From the NCBI GenBank assembly GCA_047972425.1, contig JBKEAR010000022.1:8988-72987 (forward strand): a stretch of DNA of 64,000 nt, read 5' to 3'. The notes under the pieces were generated by a model. The model had not been told where the DNA came from. It did not search any database and worked only from the letters and a program-made list of their open reading frames with translations. Numbering within the stretch: position 1 is the first letter of the stretch; every line of letters begins with the position of its first letter. Both the position numbers and the translations under genes were made by a program. This DNA comes from JBKEAR01 sp047972425 (lineage in GTDB: Bacteria > Pseudomonadota > Alphaproteobacteria > JBKEAR01). This document shows positions 1-9,485 of the stretch, piece after piece.

Positions 1-709
1 GTTTTACTAAATTGCCCGGTTTACGACCAACTAAATTTTCAAACGAAATCGCTTGTGATTCAAGCTCTTGAGAAATCAAAGTATATGTATCTTCGGCACG
101 AGACAAGCGAGAATTGGCTTGTGCAACATCAGCAGCCGATGCTGTACGGCTACCTAAACTACTCACTTGATCCACAATTGCTCTATGAGTAGCAACATTT
201 TGTGCGGCTAAATCTAATGTTTCTTGTTGGCGCAAAATCTCTAAATAAGCATAAGCAACCTGAACACCAATAAATTCAGAGCGTTCTTTTAACCGGATTG
301 CAGAGGCATCAACTCGTGCAGCTTGGCGTTGTTTTTCCGACTTTCTATCTCCACCATCAAAGATATTTTGGGTTAATTTCACGCTTGCATCTGAGCGCCA
401 TAATTGTGACGAACCCGAATCATACATGTGCTGGTCATCACCAGTAACCATTGCTGTGGAATAACGTGCACCATCAGCGTCAACAACTTCCCATCCGGTA
501 TCAGCAGAGACTGAAACCTGCGGACGAGAACGACCATATGCTTGGCGTAATTCATCGTAAATTGCAGCAATATTTGCACGGCTTTCGTGGATGGAAGGAT
601 TGGTTCGGATAGCGTAATCAATTGAGTCTGTCAATGTTTCCGCAAAGGAATGAGCTGTCGCTAATGTTCCGACTGCAATGGATGTTAATAAAAGATACTT
701 TAACTTCAT
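1..709 (-). CDS. TolC-family outer membrane efflux protein (3' end cut by window edge)
   Basis: My own minus-strand reading gives an open frame from an ATG at 707-709 to the left edge, about 236 codons. It begins with a signal peptide (MKLKYLLLTSIAVG, then an A-x-A-like cleavage region near residue 23). The mature start resembles TolC-type type I secretion outer membrane proteins: TLTDSIDYAIRTNPSI, then GRSRPQVSVSA, then LTQNIFDGGDR, followed by coiled-coil helices. The family forms trimeric outer membrane channels that dock with ABC/HlyD inner membrane complexes. A purine-rich ribosome site (AGAGGGGC) lies just before the ATG. It is divergent from the ABC exporter and adaptors at 1162-6428, so it is probably their outer membrane partner. 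The C-terminal part lies outside the window. Confidence 0.88.
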   Translation of the reverse strand, partial: MKLKYLLLTSIAVGTLATAHSFAETLTDSIDYAIRTNPSIHESRANIAAIYDELRQAYGRSRPQVSVSADTGWEVVDADGARYSTAMVTGDDQHMYDSGSSQLWRSDASVKLTQNIFDGGDRKSEKQRQAARVDASAIRLKERSEFIGVQVAYAYLEILRQQETLDLAAQNVATHRAIVDQVSSLGSRTASAADVAQANSRLSRAEDTYTLISQELESQAISFENLVGRKPGNLVK

Positions 710-1161
710 GTCTGCCCCTCTAGCAAGATTTTATATAATAATTTTAATTATATAACACTTTTAAGTGGTGTAAAATTATAATTCATTTATTATTATAATC
801 TGTATATTCTTTCACTAATCTATATATAAACCATTGTATGTTCAATAGAAAAATAAATAAAATACATTAAAAATTAGTAAATAAAATTATAAATATAAAA
901 AAATAAATATATATCAATAGTTTTTATTACTTATAAAAATATGGATATATTTTTCTGTTTTACTATAGTTGCATAAATACAACTATAAAAAAGACAAATC
1001 AGTCTTTTCTTATAAAATATATTCTCTAAAATCCAAGCAATCATAATTTTGAAAAATCATACATTATAAATTATATAAATTATTGAATAATGTTAATATA
1101 TCTTTTATAAGTTAATTTCAAGACTATATATATTTAATAAACATGTATTATATTAGGACTA
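710..1161. promoter_or_regulatory. Very AT-rich divergent intergenic region of the type I secretion locus
   Basis: This 450-base stretch contains no gene I can support. It lies between the divergent TolC-like gene and the ABC exporter, so both promoters must be here. It is strikingly poor in G and C, especially at 841-960, with many T-A steps and A/T tracts. I cannot pick one promoter with confidence because many -10-like hexamers occur by chance in such sequence. Confidence 0.5.
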
Positions 1162-3645
1162 ATGATGGATCGAAAAACGGAAGAACGCCAACATTTAGAA
1201 GAGAATGCACTTAAAGAGCAAAAAACTGAATCTGAAGATGCATTATCCGGTCAGGATGTACTTAATGCAATTAAATCGGGGGCAAATATAAATCCTGAAG
1301 CATTACAAAAGTTTAGTCAGCAAGGTCAAGGAGCCGAGCAAAAAGTAATTGATGATAGTTGGCAATTAAAAAGTTCGGATATCAATGAAGATGCGCAAGA
1401 TCCACTGGTTAGTTGTTTAGTGGGAATAACGCGCCTTTACGGGCGGCCATTAACTGCCGATTCAATTAAATCGGGATTACCTGTTGATCCAAATGGTATG
1501 ACACCCGCAGAGTTTGTTCGTGCTGCAGATAAAATTGATTATTCCGCACGTGTCGTTCGCAGAAAATTATCGGAAGTTTCAAGCTATCTATTACCGGCTG
1601 TTTTAATGTTGCGTGACCGTACAGCTTGTATATTAACATCAAAAAATGATACGGAAGCTGAAATTATAATTTCAGAATCTGGTGAGGGAAGTACAGTTAT
1701 ACCCTTAGCCGAGCTTGAAGAACGCTATATTGGCCATGCAATATTCATTAAACCGTTATTTAAATATGATCGCCAAAATGATGAAAAAAAAGATGAGCAA
1801 CTTTTTCATTGGTTTTGGGGAACATTACGAAAATTTTCCAAAACATATTCGCAAGTGGCAATTGCATCAATCCTAGTGAATATGATGGCTATTGCCGCAT
1901 CATTATTTTCTTTAACCGTTTACGATCGTGTTATACCCAATATTCAGAACCAAAGTGCGTTTAGCACTTTATATATGCTCTTAGTTGGTATGGGTTTTGT
2001 CGTTATGTTCGACTTTATTCTGAAAACATTAAGGGGATATTTTGTTGATAATGCCGGTAAACGTGCCGATGTATTGCTTTCGGCAAAATTGTTTGAGCAA
2101 GTTTTATCGATGAAAATGCTCGCACGCCCTGGGTCATCAGGTGGGTTTGCATCGCGAATGCGTGAATATGAAACCTTAAGAGAGTTTTTTACATCCGCAA
2201 CAATGATTGCACTGATTGACCTACCATTTATTTTTATTTTCTTGTTTGTTATTAATATGATTGGTCATCAAATCGTTTATGTGCCTCTTGTTGCTATTCC
2301 GCTTGTTATCGGTTTAGGACTATTGGTTCAGTTTCCGCTCCGTGCGCAAATTGAAAAAATGCAACAACAAACTAATCAAAAACAAGGTATATTGGTAGAA
2401 ACTATCCAAGGGTTAGAAACGGTAAAAGCCTTAGGTGCAGAAGGGCAAATGCAAAGAGAGTGGGAAAAATTTGTGGGTGAGTCTGCTCGTTCTTCGCAAA
2501 GGGCTCGGTTTATTTCGCAAATGGGTGTGAATTTAGCGATGTCCATTCAGCAACTTGTCACGGTTGCGGTTGTTACCGTTGGGGTCTATTTGGTTTCTAA
2601 AGGCGAAATTACCATGGGGGTAATTATTGCCTGTTCAATTCTGGTTGGCCGAACAATGGCACCTCTTGCACAAATAGCGGGGTTATTACAACGGATGCAT
2701 CAGAGTTTAAACTCATTAAAACATTTAAATGAGATTATGAATTTACCCACAGAACGCCCGAAAGGAAGGGAGTTTTTAAGTCGTCCGGTTAAAATAGGTG
2801 AAATTGAATTTAAAGATGTGACATTCTCTTATCCCGAAGCCGCTATTCCGGCATTAAAAAATGTATCTTTCAAAATTCAACCTGGCGAAAGAGTTGCATT
2901 TTTAGGTCCTATAGGATCCGGTAAATCAACAGTTGCAAAATTGATTATTGGACTATATGAGCCCTCTGAAGGTGCGGTATTGTTGGATGGTACAGATGTT
3001 AGGCAAATTGACCCTGCGGATATTCGCCGAAGTGTGGGGACAGTATTGCAGGATGTTTTGCTCTTTCATGGTTCGGTTCGCGAAAATATCGCAATGAGTG
3101 CCCCTTATGCCGATGATGCAATGATTTTAAAGGCAGCAAAAATGTCGGGAGCTGATGACTTTATTTCGCAACATCCCCATGGTTATGGCATGCAAGTTGG
3201 TGAGAAAGGCAATAACCTTTCGGGTGGGCAAAGGCAGTCTATTGCTCTTGCCAGAGCTTTATTGACGGATCCGAAAATATTATTGTTAGATGAGCCAACC
3301 TCAATGATGGATATGGCTAGCGAACGACAATTTGTTGAAAGATTAAAACGCTCTTTCCATGATAAAACCCTTATTGTTATTACACATCGGCCTTCACTTT
3401 TTCAAGCCGTCGATAGGCTTATTGTCCTAGGCCAAGGGGAAGTTAAAGCTGATGGTTCGCGGGAACAAATACTCAACCAATCGCGCCGGGCTGCACAAGG
3501 GGGAAACCCAGCACGTAGGCAAAATATTATTAGTGACGCCCAGCAGAAGGCAATGAAAAAACCGCAAGCCTCAACCCCAGATGCATCTGTAAAGAAAACA
3601 ATTGTGCAACCACAAATAACACCAATAAAAAAAGAGGGTGAATAA
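1162..3645 (+). CDS. Type I secretion ABC exporter, permease/ATPase (LapB/HlyB-like)
   Basis: 827 residues. Residues 1 to about 78 are an acidic, probably disordered extension. A C39-peptidase-like domain follows (DPLVSCLVGITRLYGRP onward); I do not see a convincing catalytic Cys/His pair, so it looks like a non-cleaving substrate-docking domain as in HlyB/LapB. A membrane domain spans roughly 230-520. The ATPase has Walker A GPIGSGKST near 582-590, signature LSGGQRQ near 685 and Walker B ILLLDEPT near 707. A basic tail of about 60 residues ends the protein. Such exporters power one-step secretion of RTX proteins or giant adhesins through HlyD and TolC partners. Both partner types adjoin it. 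TAA overlaps the next ATG (TAATG), suggesting coupled translation. The exported substrate is not in the window. Confidence 0.92.
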   Translation: MMDRKTEERQHLEENALKEQKTESEDALSGQDVLNAIKSGANINPEALQKFSQQGQGAEQKVIDDSWQLKSSDINEDAQDPLVSCLVGITRLYGRPLTADSIKSGLPVDPNGMTPAEFVRAADKIDYSARVVRRKLSEVSSYLLPAVLMLRDRTACILTSKNDTEAEIIISESGEGSTVIPLAELEERYIGHAIFIKPLFKYDRQNDEKKDEQLFHWFWGTLRKFSKTYSQVAIASILVNMMAIAASLFSLTVYDRVIPNIQNQSAFSTLYMLLVGMGFVVMFDFILKTLRGYFVDNAGKRADVLLSAKLFEQVLSMKMLARPGSSGGFASRMREYETLREFFTSATMIALIDLPFIFIFLFVINMIGHQIVYVPLVAIPLVIGLGLLVQFPLRAQIEKMQQQTNQKQGILVETIQGLETVKALGAEGQMQREWEKFVGESARSSQRARFISQMGVNLAMSIQQLVTVAVVTVGVYLVSKGEITMGVIIACSILVGRTMAPLAQIAGLLQRMHQSLNSLKHLNEIMNLPTERPKGREFLSRPVKIGEIEFKDVTFSYPEAAIPALKNVSFKIQPGERVAFLGPIGSGKSTVAKLIIGLYEPSEGAVLLDGTDVRQIDPADIRRSVGTVLQDVLLFHGSVRENIAMSAPYADDAMILKAAKMSGADDFISQHPHGYGMQVGEKGNNLSGGQRQSIALARALLTDPKILLLDEPTSMMDMASERQFVERLKRSFHDKTLIVITHRPSLFQAVDRLIVLGQGEVKADGSREQILNQSRRAAQGGNPARRQNIISDAQQKAMKKPQASTPDASVKKTIVQPQITPIKKEGE

Positions 3646-4976
3646 TGGCTGAGTGGACACAAGATGATTTATATTCTGATGATTCATCTCAGATAGCAAG
3701 AACACCACCAACAGCCGGTATTGCCATTATGATTGTTGGCATAATTGTTATCACCGTAGCGAGTCTATGGATGCATTTTGCCCAATTAGATATTGTTACG
3801 CATGGGTCAGGGCAAGTTGTACCAACTTATGGTGTGCCTGAGTTACAAAATAATGAGGGAGGAATTGTTGATGAAATTTTTATACGTGAAGGTGATACTG
3901 TTCAAAAAGGGGATCCAATTATTCAATTAATTAATCCGACGATAATTTCTAATTTGGATCAAGCTCAGGCACGTAAAAATGTTTTGGATTTACAACTTAA
4001 GAGCGTAAGTGCAGAATATCAGAATTTGGATGAGATTAATTATACCGATGAAGAAAAAAATGCATATCCATTCGTTGTTGCGCGCCAAGAACAAGCATTT
4101 GAGATACGAAAACAGCTATTTAAAAATACGCAAGAGATTGCCAATGCCCAATTACAGCAAGCCTTGGCTGACAAACAAATTTTAGATGCAAAGTTATCGG
4201 GATTATTAGAGCAGCAAGAGTCATTGCAAAAAGAAGCTGCAATTATTTTTCCACTTGTTGATAAAGGTACGTTACCAGCTGTTCAGGGTGTGAATTTACA
4301 ACAACAAGTATCTGAAATTCAAAATGAAATAGCCATTGAAGAGTCAAGGATACCAGAGGTTGATAGTGCAATTGCAGAAGCGCAGCAAAAAATACGGGAA
4401 ACAGAGCAAAGATGGGTAAGAGAAGTTGCCGAAAAAATTTCTGCTTTACGTGGTGAGGTTGACCAAGTTAATGAGCGGATTATAGGGGCACAAAATGCAG
4501 TAGAGCGCTCTTTGATGACTGCAGATGAAGATGGTATTATTAAAACACTTAATGTTAGTTCAATTGGCGATGTTGTTAAGCCCGGTGAAACCGTTGCGGA
4601 GCTTGTGCCATTAGGAGAAAAGCTTTTAATTGAAGCACAGCTAGAACCAAAAGATAGGGGGCAAATTACCCAAGGGGCATTAGCGAATGTAAAAATTACA
4701 GCATATGATGCTTCAATTTTTGGTTCTATTCTTGGTGAAGTTGTGGCAATTTCTCCCGATACAATTCAGGATGAGCGAAATCCCGATAGAAAATATTTTA
4801 CTGTTACAGTAAGTACAGAAAAGGATTACCTAGTTGATAATCGAACAGGTAAACATTTACAAATTATTCCGGGAATGGCAGCAAGTGTTGATATTCGTAC
4901 GGGCGCACTTTCTGTTTGGGATCGGATGTTAAGGCCCTTTAAGAATATACTCAGTGAGGCAGGGAAAGAAAGTTAA
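3645..4976 (+). CDS. HlyD-family type I secretion periplasmic adaptor (first copy)
   Basis: 443 residues. The protein has a short cytoplasmic N-tail and one membrane segment near 26-46. A lipoyl/barrel half-motif (GGIVDEIFIREGDTVQKGD) follows, then a long periplasmic coiled coil around 100-290. The second half-motif and C-terminal beta domain contain EPKDRGQI and end with IPGMAASVDIRTG. This is the full architecture of HlyD/LapC adaptors, which bridge the inner membrane ABC exporter and the TolC channel. The start ATG overlaps the exporter stop by one base. A second, divergent HlyD-type gene follows directly, which is unusual because one adaptor normally suffices. Confidence 0.93.
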   Translation: MAEWTQDDLYSDDSSQIARTPPTAGIAIMIVGIIVITVASLWMHFAQLDIVTHGSGQVVPTYGVPELQNNEGGIVDEIFIREGDTVQKGDPIIQLINPTIISNLDQAQARKNVLDLQLKSVSAEYQNLDEINYTDEEKNAYPFVVARQEQAFEIRKQLFKNTQEIANAQLQQALADKQILDAKLSGLLEQQESLQKEAAIIFPLVDKGTLPAVQGVNLQQQVSEIQNEIAIEESRIPEVDSAIAEAQQKIRETEQRWVREVAEKISALRGEVDQVNERIIGAQNAVERSLMTADEDGIIKTLNVSSIGDVVKPGETVAELVPLGEKLLIEAQLEPKDRGQITQGALANVKITAYDASIFGSILGEVVAISPDTIQDERNPDRKYFTVTVSTEKDYLVDNRTGKHLQIIPGMAASVDIRTGALSVWDRMLRPFKNILSEAGKES

Positions 4977-4979
4977 TTG

Positions 4980-6428
4980 ATGAAAATATTTAATAAATCA
5001 ACTGTCGATAAAGTAAATAAAAAGTCCTCTGATCAAGACTTTTATAGTGAAACAGTTTCAGCATCTATTTCGGGCCCAACACCCTTTGCCATTATAGTTT
5101 TGTGGATTATTGCCGCTATCATTTTTGTGTTAATACTATCTTCTATGATTATTTCGCGTAATACCGAGGTAATTGCCTTAGGAAAGGTTACACCAAGTTT
5201 AGAAATTCGTACCATAGAAAGTTTAGAACAAGGAATTGTAGAAACCATCAATGTGCGCGAAAATGAGCATGTTGAAAAAGGTGAGACACTTTTGCGTCTT
5301 TCTTTTAACTCGAGGCAAAGTGAATTAGCCGAGGCCATTGCACGGCAGTATGCGCTACTTGCTCGCTCGGAACGTATGGTTGCTTTACTAGATGAAACTG
5401 ATTTTGTGGTCCCTGAGTTGTTAAGGGAGCAGGCACCAGTTGCCGTTGCCAATGAGACCTCTGTTTTTGATGCGACATTACAAGGTTTTAATGCCCAAAA
5501 GGATGTTTATATTTCGAGACTTGAGCAGAAAAAATCCGAAAAAGAATCAAAACTTGCAGAAAAGACAAAAACAACTGATGCTCTCAATTTAGCAACCGAA
5601 GAAAAAAATATTATCGAACCCCTTGTACAAAGGCGGGCACAACCAGAAATTAAGCTTATTCAGCGTGAGCGCGATGTTATTATTGCACAATCCGATCTTA
5701 ATATGATTGAGGCTACATTACCAAAAGTTGATGCCGCTATTGAACAATCGCAGGCTGAGCTGGACGAGGCTGTTATGCGGCAAAAAGAAGAAATATCTGA
5801 TGAACTCACAGAGGTTTTGGCTGAGTTAGCAGAGCTTGATAAAAAAATTGAAGGCTATCAAGATACAATAGGGCGGCGAGATATTCTTGCGCCAGTAAGC
5901 GGAATTGTTCAGAAATTATATGTCAATTCAATAGGAAATATTGCACTTGCAGGGGAACCACTTGTTGATTTAGTTCCTGATGAAGATAGCACATTAATTA
6001 CAGTGAATATTAACCCGCAAGATCGGGGGCAAATTCAAGAATGTTTGTGGACAGAAATTAATATTACAGCTTTTGATATTGATAAATATGGAACGATTTC
6101 TGGTTGGGTAGAGCGTATATCGCCGGACTCAATAAAAGATGAACGCGGTAGAGTATTTTTTGAGGCTGATATTCGCACAAATATTACAGAAATTAAGCAG
6201 CCTAAATCAGATGAAATGCATCCGATTTCTGTTGGTATGGAGGCGAAAGTATTTATAAAGACGGGTGAACGTAGAATTTTAGGTTATGTTCTTAAGCCCT
6301 TAGCAAAAAATTTGAAGGGTTGGTCTAATCAAGAAGAAGCCGTTGCATCGGGCTTGTTTAATAATGATTGTTTGAAAACACGAAATGTTGATCCAGTTGA
6401 TCCGGAAGAAGAGAATAATAATTCTTAA
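4980..6428 (+). CDS. HlyD-family type I secretion periplasmic adaptor (second copy)
   Basis: About 482 residues from the ATG at 4980; an in-frame TTG at 4977 is also possible, but GGGAAAG is better spaced for the ATG. One membrane segment lies near 36-58. A lipoyl-type half-motif follows (EQGIVETINVRENEHVEKGE), then a long coiled coil. The C-terminal beta domain has NPQDRGQI and VGMEAKVFIKTGE; the family's usual PGM appears as VGM. A negatively charged tail (DPVDPEEENNNS) ends it. It is clearly related to the preceding adaptor but diverged throughout, so this is not a recent duplication. It may form mixed adaptor hexamers or serve a second substrate. A strong terminator follows, closing the operon. 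Confidence 0.92.
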   Translation: MKIFNKSTVDKVNKKSSDQDFYSETVSASISGPTPFAIIVLWIIAAIIFVLILSSMIISRNTEVIALGKVTPSLEIRTIESLEQGIVETINVRENEHVEKGETLLRLSFNSRQSELAEAIARQYALLARSERMVALLDETDFVVPELLREQAPVAVANETSVFDATLQGFNAQKDVYISRLEQKKSEKESKLAEKTKTTDALNLATEEKNIIEPLVQRRAQPEIKLIQRERDVIIAQSDLNMIEATLPKVDAAIEQSQAELDEAVMRQKEEISDELTEVLAELAELDKKIEGYQDTIGRRDILAPVSGIVQKLYVNSIGNIALAGEPLVDLVPDEDSTLITVNINPQDRGQIQECLWTEINITAFDIDKYGTISGWVERISPDSIKDERGRVFFEADIRTNITEIKQPKSDEMHPISVGMEAKVFIKTGERRILGYVLKPLAKNLKGWSNQEEAVASGLFNNDCLKTRNVDPVDPEEENNNS

Positions 6429-6452
6429 ATTTAAGTGAATAGTATCATATAA

Positions 6453-6479
6453 AAACCCTATCTCATGGAGATAGGGTTT
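6453..6479. terminator. Bidirectional rho-independent terminator after the secretion operon
   Basis: A perfect 12-base-pair stem (AAACCCTATCTC with GAGATAGGGTTT) has a 3-base loop. A T-run follows on the plus strand and an A-run precedes it, so it can stop both the secretion operon and the convergent DsbA-like gene. Confidence 0.92.
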
Positions 6480-6506
6480 ATTTTTTATAGATAAAAAGTG
6501 ATATTA

Positions 6507-7232
6507 TTATTTAAGTTGCTGCTCAACAGATTGTTTAATCGTATCGTAACCAACAGCACCCCGATAAATATCTGTTTTACCAACAGCATAAAATGGTGTA
6601 CCTTGAATATTTGCACCATCGGCAATATCTAAATTTTGGCTGATTACAGATGTAATAGCATCTTCTTGGGCAAGTTTACTAATTTTATCCCAATCGCCCC
6701 CAAGAGATTTAATAAGATTTTCGATTGCCGTATCAGAAAGCTGGCTTTTAGCTGTCATAAGTTCGTTATGAAATTGTTCCCATTGCTCCGGATATAATTG
6801 CCAAAAAGCGGTTGAATAAGCGGCAACTTGTCCTGAATAGTGACCAAGAATAGGAATGTTCACAATCTTAACTTGAAGCTCAGGGTGTTCTTTTGTTAAT
6901 TTCAATAAATCAGGCCACATTAATTTACAATAGCCACATGCATAATCCATAAACTCAGTTAATATTAATTTAGGATCATCAATATTGCCAATAGCAGGGA
7001 TATCCTTATTCGCATAAATATTATCTAAAGCCGTATTTAGATAAGCTTCTTGCGCGGCTATTTCTTTTTTTTGTAATGCAATTTGCATTTCAATTAGCAT
7101 CTCAGGATTATCTAAAAGATATTCCCGAACAATATTTTGAACCTCGGTTTTATCCGCTGCATTCATCTCGGCATATACTGGTATTGTCCCAAGCGAAAGC
7201 AAACATACAGAAATGGCTACGAGTTTTTTCAT
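6507..7232 (-). CDS. Secreted DsbA-family thiol oxidoreductase (ScsC-like)
   Basis: 241 residues. The signal peptide is MKKLVAISVCLLSLGTIPVYA. Residues about 25-60 form an N-terminal helical segment like the ScsC/oligomerisation domain (DKTEVQNIVREYLLDNPEML). The thioredoxin/DSBA fold carries the active site CGYC near 100 and a cis-Pro region GTPFYAVG near the C-terminus. Proteins of this type oxidise or isomerise disulfides in the periplasm. It stands 21 bases downstream of the rne stop on the same strand and may be read through from it. No DsbB or DsbD partner is in the window, so the redox direction cannot be decided. Confidence 0.9.
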   Translation of the reverse strand: MKKLVAISVCLLSLGTIPVYAEMNAADKTEVQNIVREYLLDNPEMLIEMQIALQKKEIAAQEAYLNTALDNIYANKDIPAIGNIDDPKLILTEFMDYACGYCKLMWPDLLKLTKEHPELQVKIVNIPILGHYSGQVAAYSTAFWQLYPEQWEQFHNELMTAKSQLSDTAIENLIKSLGGDWDKISKLAQEDAITSVISQNLDIADGANIQGTPFYAVGKTDIYRGAVGYDTIKQSVEQQLK

Positions 7233-7253
7233 TATCTATGCTCCATTCAATTA

Positions 7254-9485
7254 TTATTTATTCCACCAACCCCGTTTTTTGGGTTGGCCGCTTTTTTCTT
7301 CTGCCTTTTTATTTGTTGTTACAGCAGGTTTTTGCACAGAAACAACAGGCTCAGCCTGTTTTTCAGTTTTGGCCGAAACAACATTTTCTTCTTTATTTTG
7401 TTTTGGCTTTTCTGCTCGCCGGGTATTACGCGCCGGTCTGTTGCGTGTTTTTGCTGTGGGTTTTTTATTGTTATTTTCCGGTGTTTGTACAGGTAAACTT
7501 TCTGCTTTTTCTTCTTTTACTTCATTGGCTTGTCTTGGCTTTTTATGAGTATTCGTCACCGTTGTATCCGAAGTATTTTGCAGTTGTTGCTTCTCTGTAT
7601 TGGTTTTTTCTTTATTTTGAACTGACTTATCTTCAATCGGAATATTGCGTGCAGCCTGATTTTGCGGTACATCATTCTGATTATTTCGGTTAGGTCTTCT
7701 TCTTCTTCTGCGTTTGCGTTTATTTGTATTATCGCTCTGTGCAGCGGTTTCTTCTACCACCTCGGTTGTTTCAGTTGAAATCGTTTCATGGATAATAGGG
7801 GTATCATCATTGCTATCATTTGTTTGCGCAATCTTAATACGGTCAATCCGAAACTCTGTAGAATTTAAATTACTATCAGAGATAATTGAAATACGAATAT
7901 CATGCTCTCGCTCAATCTGATTAATCCATTCGCGTTTCTCATTAAGTATCCATAATGCAGATGCTTCATTGGTATAAACAAGCATGGTTGAAAGTGACTT
8001 CATTAACTCGGCTTCAATACCGCGGATAACTTGTAAACCAGCAGCCTCAACCGACCATTTTATTCCGTTTCCGCTACAATGGTTACAAGGTGCAGTAACC
8101 GCCTCTAATAAAGATGGGCTTGTTCTTTGGCGCGAAAGTTCTAATAAACCAAATGGAGAGATATGCCCAACTTGCACCCGAGAGCGATCAATACTTAAAG
8201 CTTCACGTAAACGGCGCTCAACCATAGTTTTATGGCGGCTAACTTCCATATCAATAAAATCGATAACGACCAAACCAGCAAGGTTACGCAAGCGTAGCTG
8301 GCGTGCAACCTCTGTTGCGGCTTCAATATTGGTTGCAACAGCAGTATCTTCTACCGAGTTTTCTTTTGTCGATTTACCGGAGTTCACATCAACGGCAATA
8401 AGTGCCTCGGTTGGGTTAATAACTAAATAACCACCCGATGGCAAAGCTGCCTCGGGGGAAAGTAGCTGTTCAAGCTGCTTTTCTGTTCCCCAACGCTCAA
8501 ATAATGGTACGCGCTTATCTTGATATTGGCGTAACTTATTAATACGGCTTGGGATTAACAAACTCATAAATTCTTTTGCTGTTTCAAAACCTTTAGAGCC
8601 AGCAATTAAAATTTCATTAATTTCTCTGGAGTACATATCCCGGATAGTACGTTTAATTAAATCCGCTTCTTCATATAATAAAGTTGGTACATAACTATTT
8701 AATGCTTTTGTGCGGATTGAACTCCATACCCGAAGGAGGTACTCGTAATCGCGTTGAATATCAAGGCGCGATTTTTGCGAGCCTGCGGTACGAACAATAA
8801 CCGCCATATCCTCAGGCATTTGCAATGTTTTTAAAATATCGCGAAGTCTGCGGCGATCACTAACCGATGCAATCCGGCGAGAAACACCACCAGTATGATT
8901 TGTATTTGGCATTAACACACAATATCGGCCTGCAACTGATAAATATGTTGTTAAAGCAGCACCTTTGTTTCCGCGCTCCTCTTTAACAACTTGTATCAGT
9001 AATATTTGCCGGCGTTTTAAAACATCTTGGATATTATAACGACGATGGGGCGGTAAATAATCATTATTACCATTAGATTTTGGCGCTTTTTCGATATCAA
9101 TTTCTAATTCGTCATCATCCAAATCATCTAAGTCACTATCATCAGTATCTGTTGTTGGTGTTGTTTCCAAATCATCAAAATGACTACGTTTTCTTTTGCT
9201 ATCATAAAAAGCATCAATTTCTTTACGTTCGCTATCTGGGATTAGAAAATAATCCGGATGAATTTCAGAAAAAGGCAAAAATCCGTGGCGGTTTCCACCA
9301 TATTCAACAAAGGCGGCTTGTAAAGAAGGTTCAATTCTGGAAATTCGTGCAAGATATATATTTCCCTTGAGGGGTTTTTTTGATGTAACCTCTACTTCAA
9401 AATCTTCAATTTGGTTACCATCAATCAGTGCAACACGAGTTTGTTCTTGGTGGGTTGCATCCACCAAAATGCGTTTGGTTCCCAT
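7254..9485 (-). CDS. rne: Ribonuclease E/G family endoribonuclease
   Basis: 743 residues. It begins MGTKRILVDATHQEQTRVA, followed by an S1 domain interrupted by an acidic insert rich in D and E near 90-135, as in alphaproteobacterial RNase E. The catalytic region has AVDVNSGKST and VVIDFIDME, whose aspartates bind Mg. The zinc-link appears as CNHCSGNG. The C-terminal third is basic and low-complexity (KRKRRRRRRPNRNN, then K/Q/T-rich) and ends KKRGWWNK, the kind of tail that binds RNA and degradosome partners. The enzyme cleaves AU-rich single-stranded RNA in mRNA decay and rRNA/tRNA processing. It is shorter than many rhizobial homologues (usually about 900 or more), mainly in the tail. A structured leader upstream suggests autoregulation. 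Confidence 0.95.
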   Translation of the reverse strand: MGTKRILVDATHQEQTRVALIDGNQIEDFEVEVTSKKPLKGNIYLARISRIEPSLQAAFVEYGGNRHGFLPFSEIHPDYFLIPDSERKEIDAFYDSKRKRSHFDDLETTPTTDTDDSDLDDLDDDELEIDIEKAPKSNGNNDYLPPHRRYNIQDVLKRRQILLIQVVKEERGNKGAALTTYLSVAGRYCVLMPNTNHTGGVSRRIASVSDRRRLRDILKTLQMPEDMAVIVRTAGSQKSRLDIQRDYEYLLRVWSSIRTKALNSYVPTLLYEEADLIKRTIRDMYSREINEILIAGSKGFETAKEFMSLLIPSRINKLRQYQDKRVPLFERWGTEKQLEQLLSPEAALPSGGYLVINPTEALIAVDVNSGKSTKENSVEDTAVATNIEAATEVARQLRLRNLAGLVVIDFIDMEVSRHKTMVERRLREALSIDRSRVQVGHISPFGLLELSRQRTSPSLLEAVTAPCNHCSGNGIKWSVEAAGLQVIRGIEAELMKSLSTMLVYTNEASALWILNEKREWINQIEREHDIRISIISDSNLNSTEFRIDRIKIAQTNDSNDDTPIIHETISTETTEVVEETAAQSDNTNKRKRRRRRRPNRNNQNDVPQNQAARNIPIEDKSVQNKEKTNTEKQQLQNTSDTTVTNTHKKPRQANEVKEEKAESLPVQTPENNNKKPTAKTRNRPARNTRRAEKPKQNKEENVVSAKTEKQAEPVVSVQKPAVTTNKKAEEKSGQPKKRGWWNK

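Noticed and set aside
7076..7693. Long plus-strand open frame opposite the rne tail and dsbA start
   Set aside because: Its F/L/C-rich translation is the antisense shadow of the low-complexity basic tail of RNase E.
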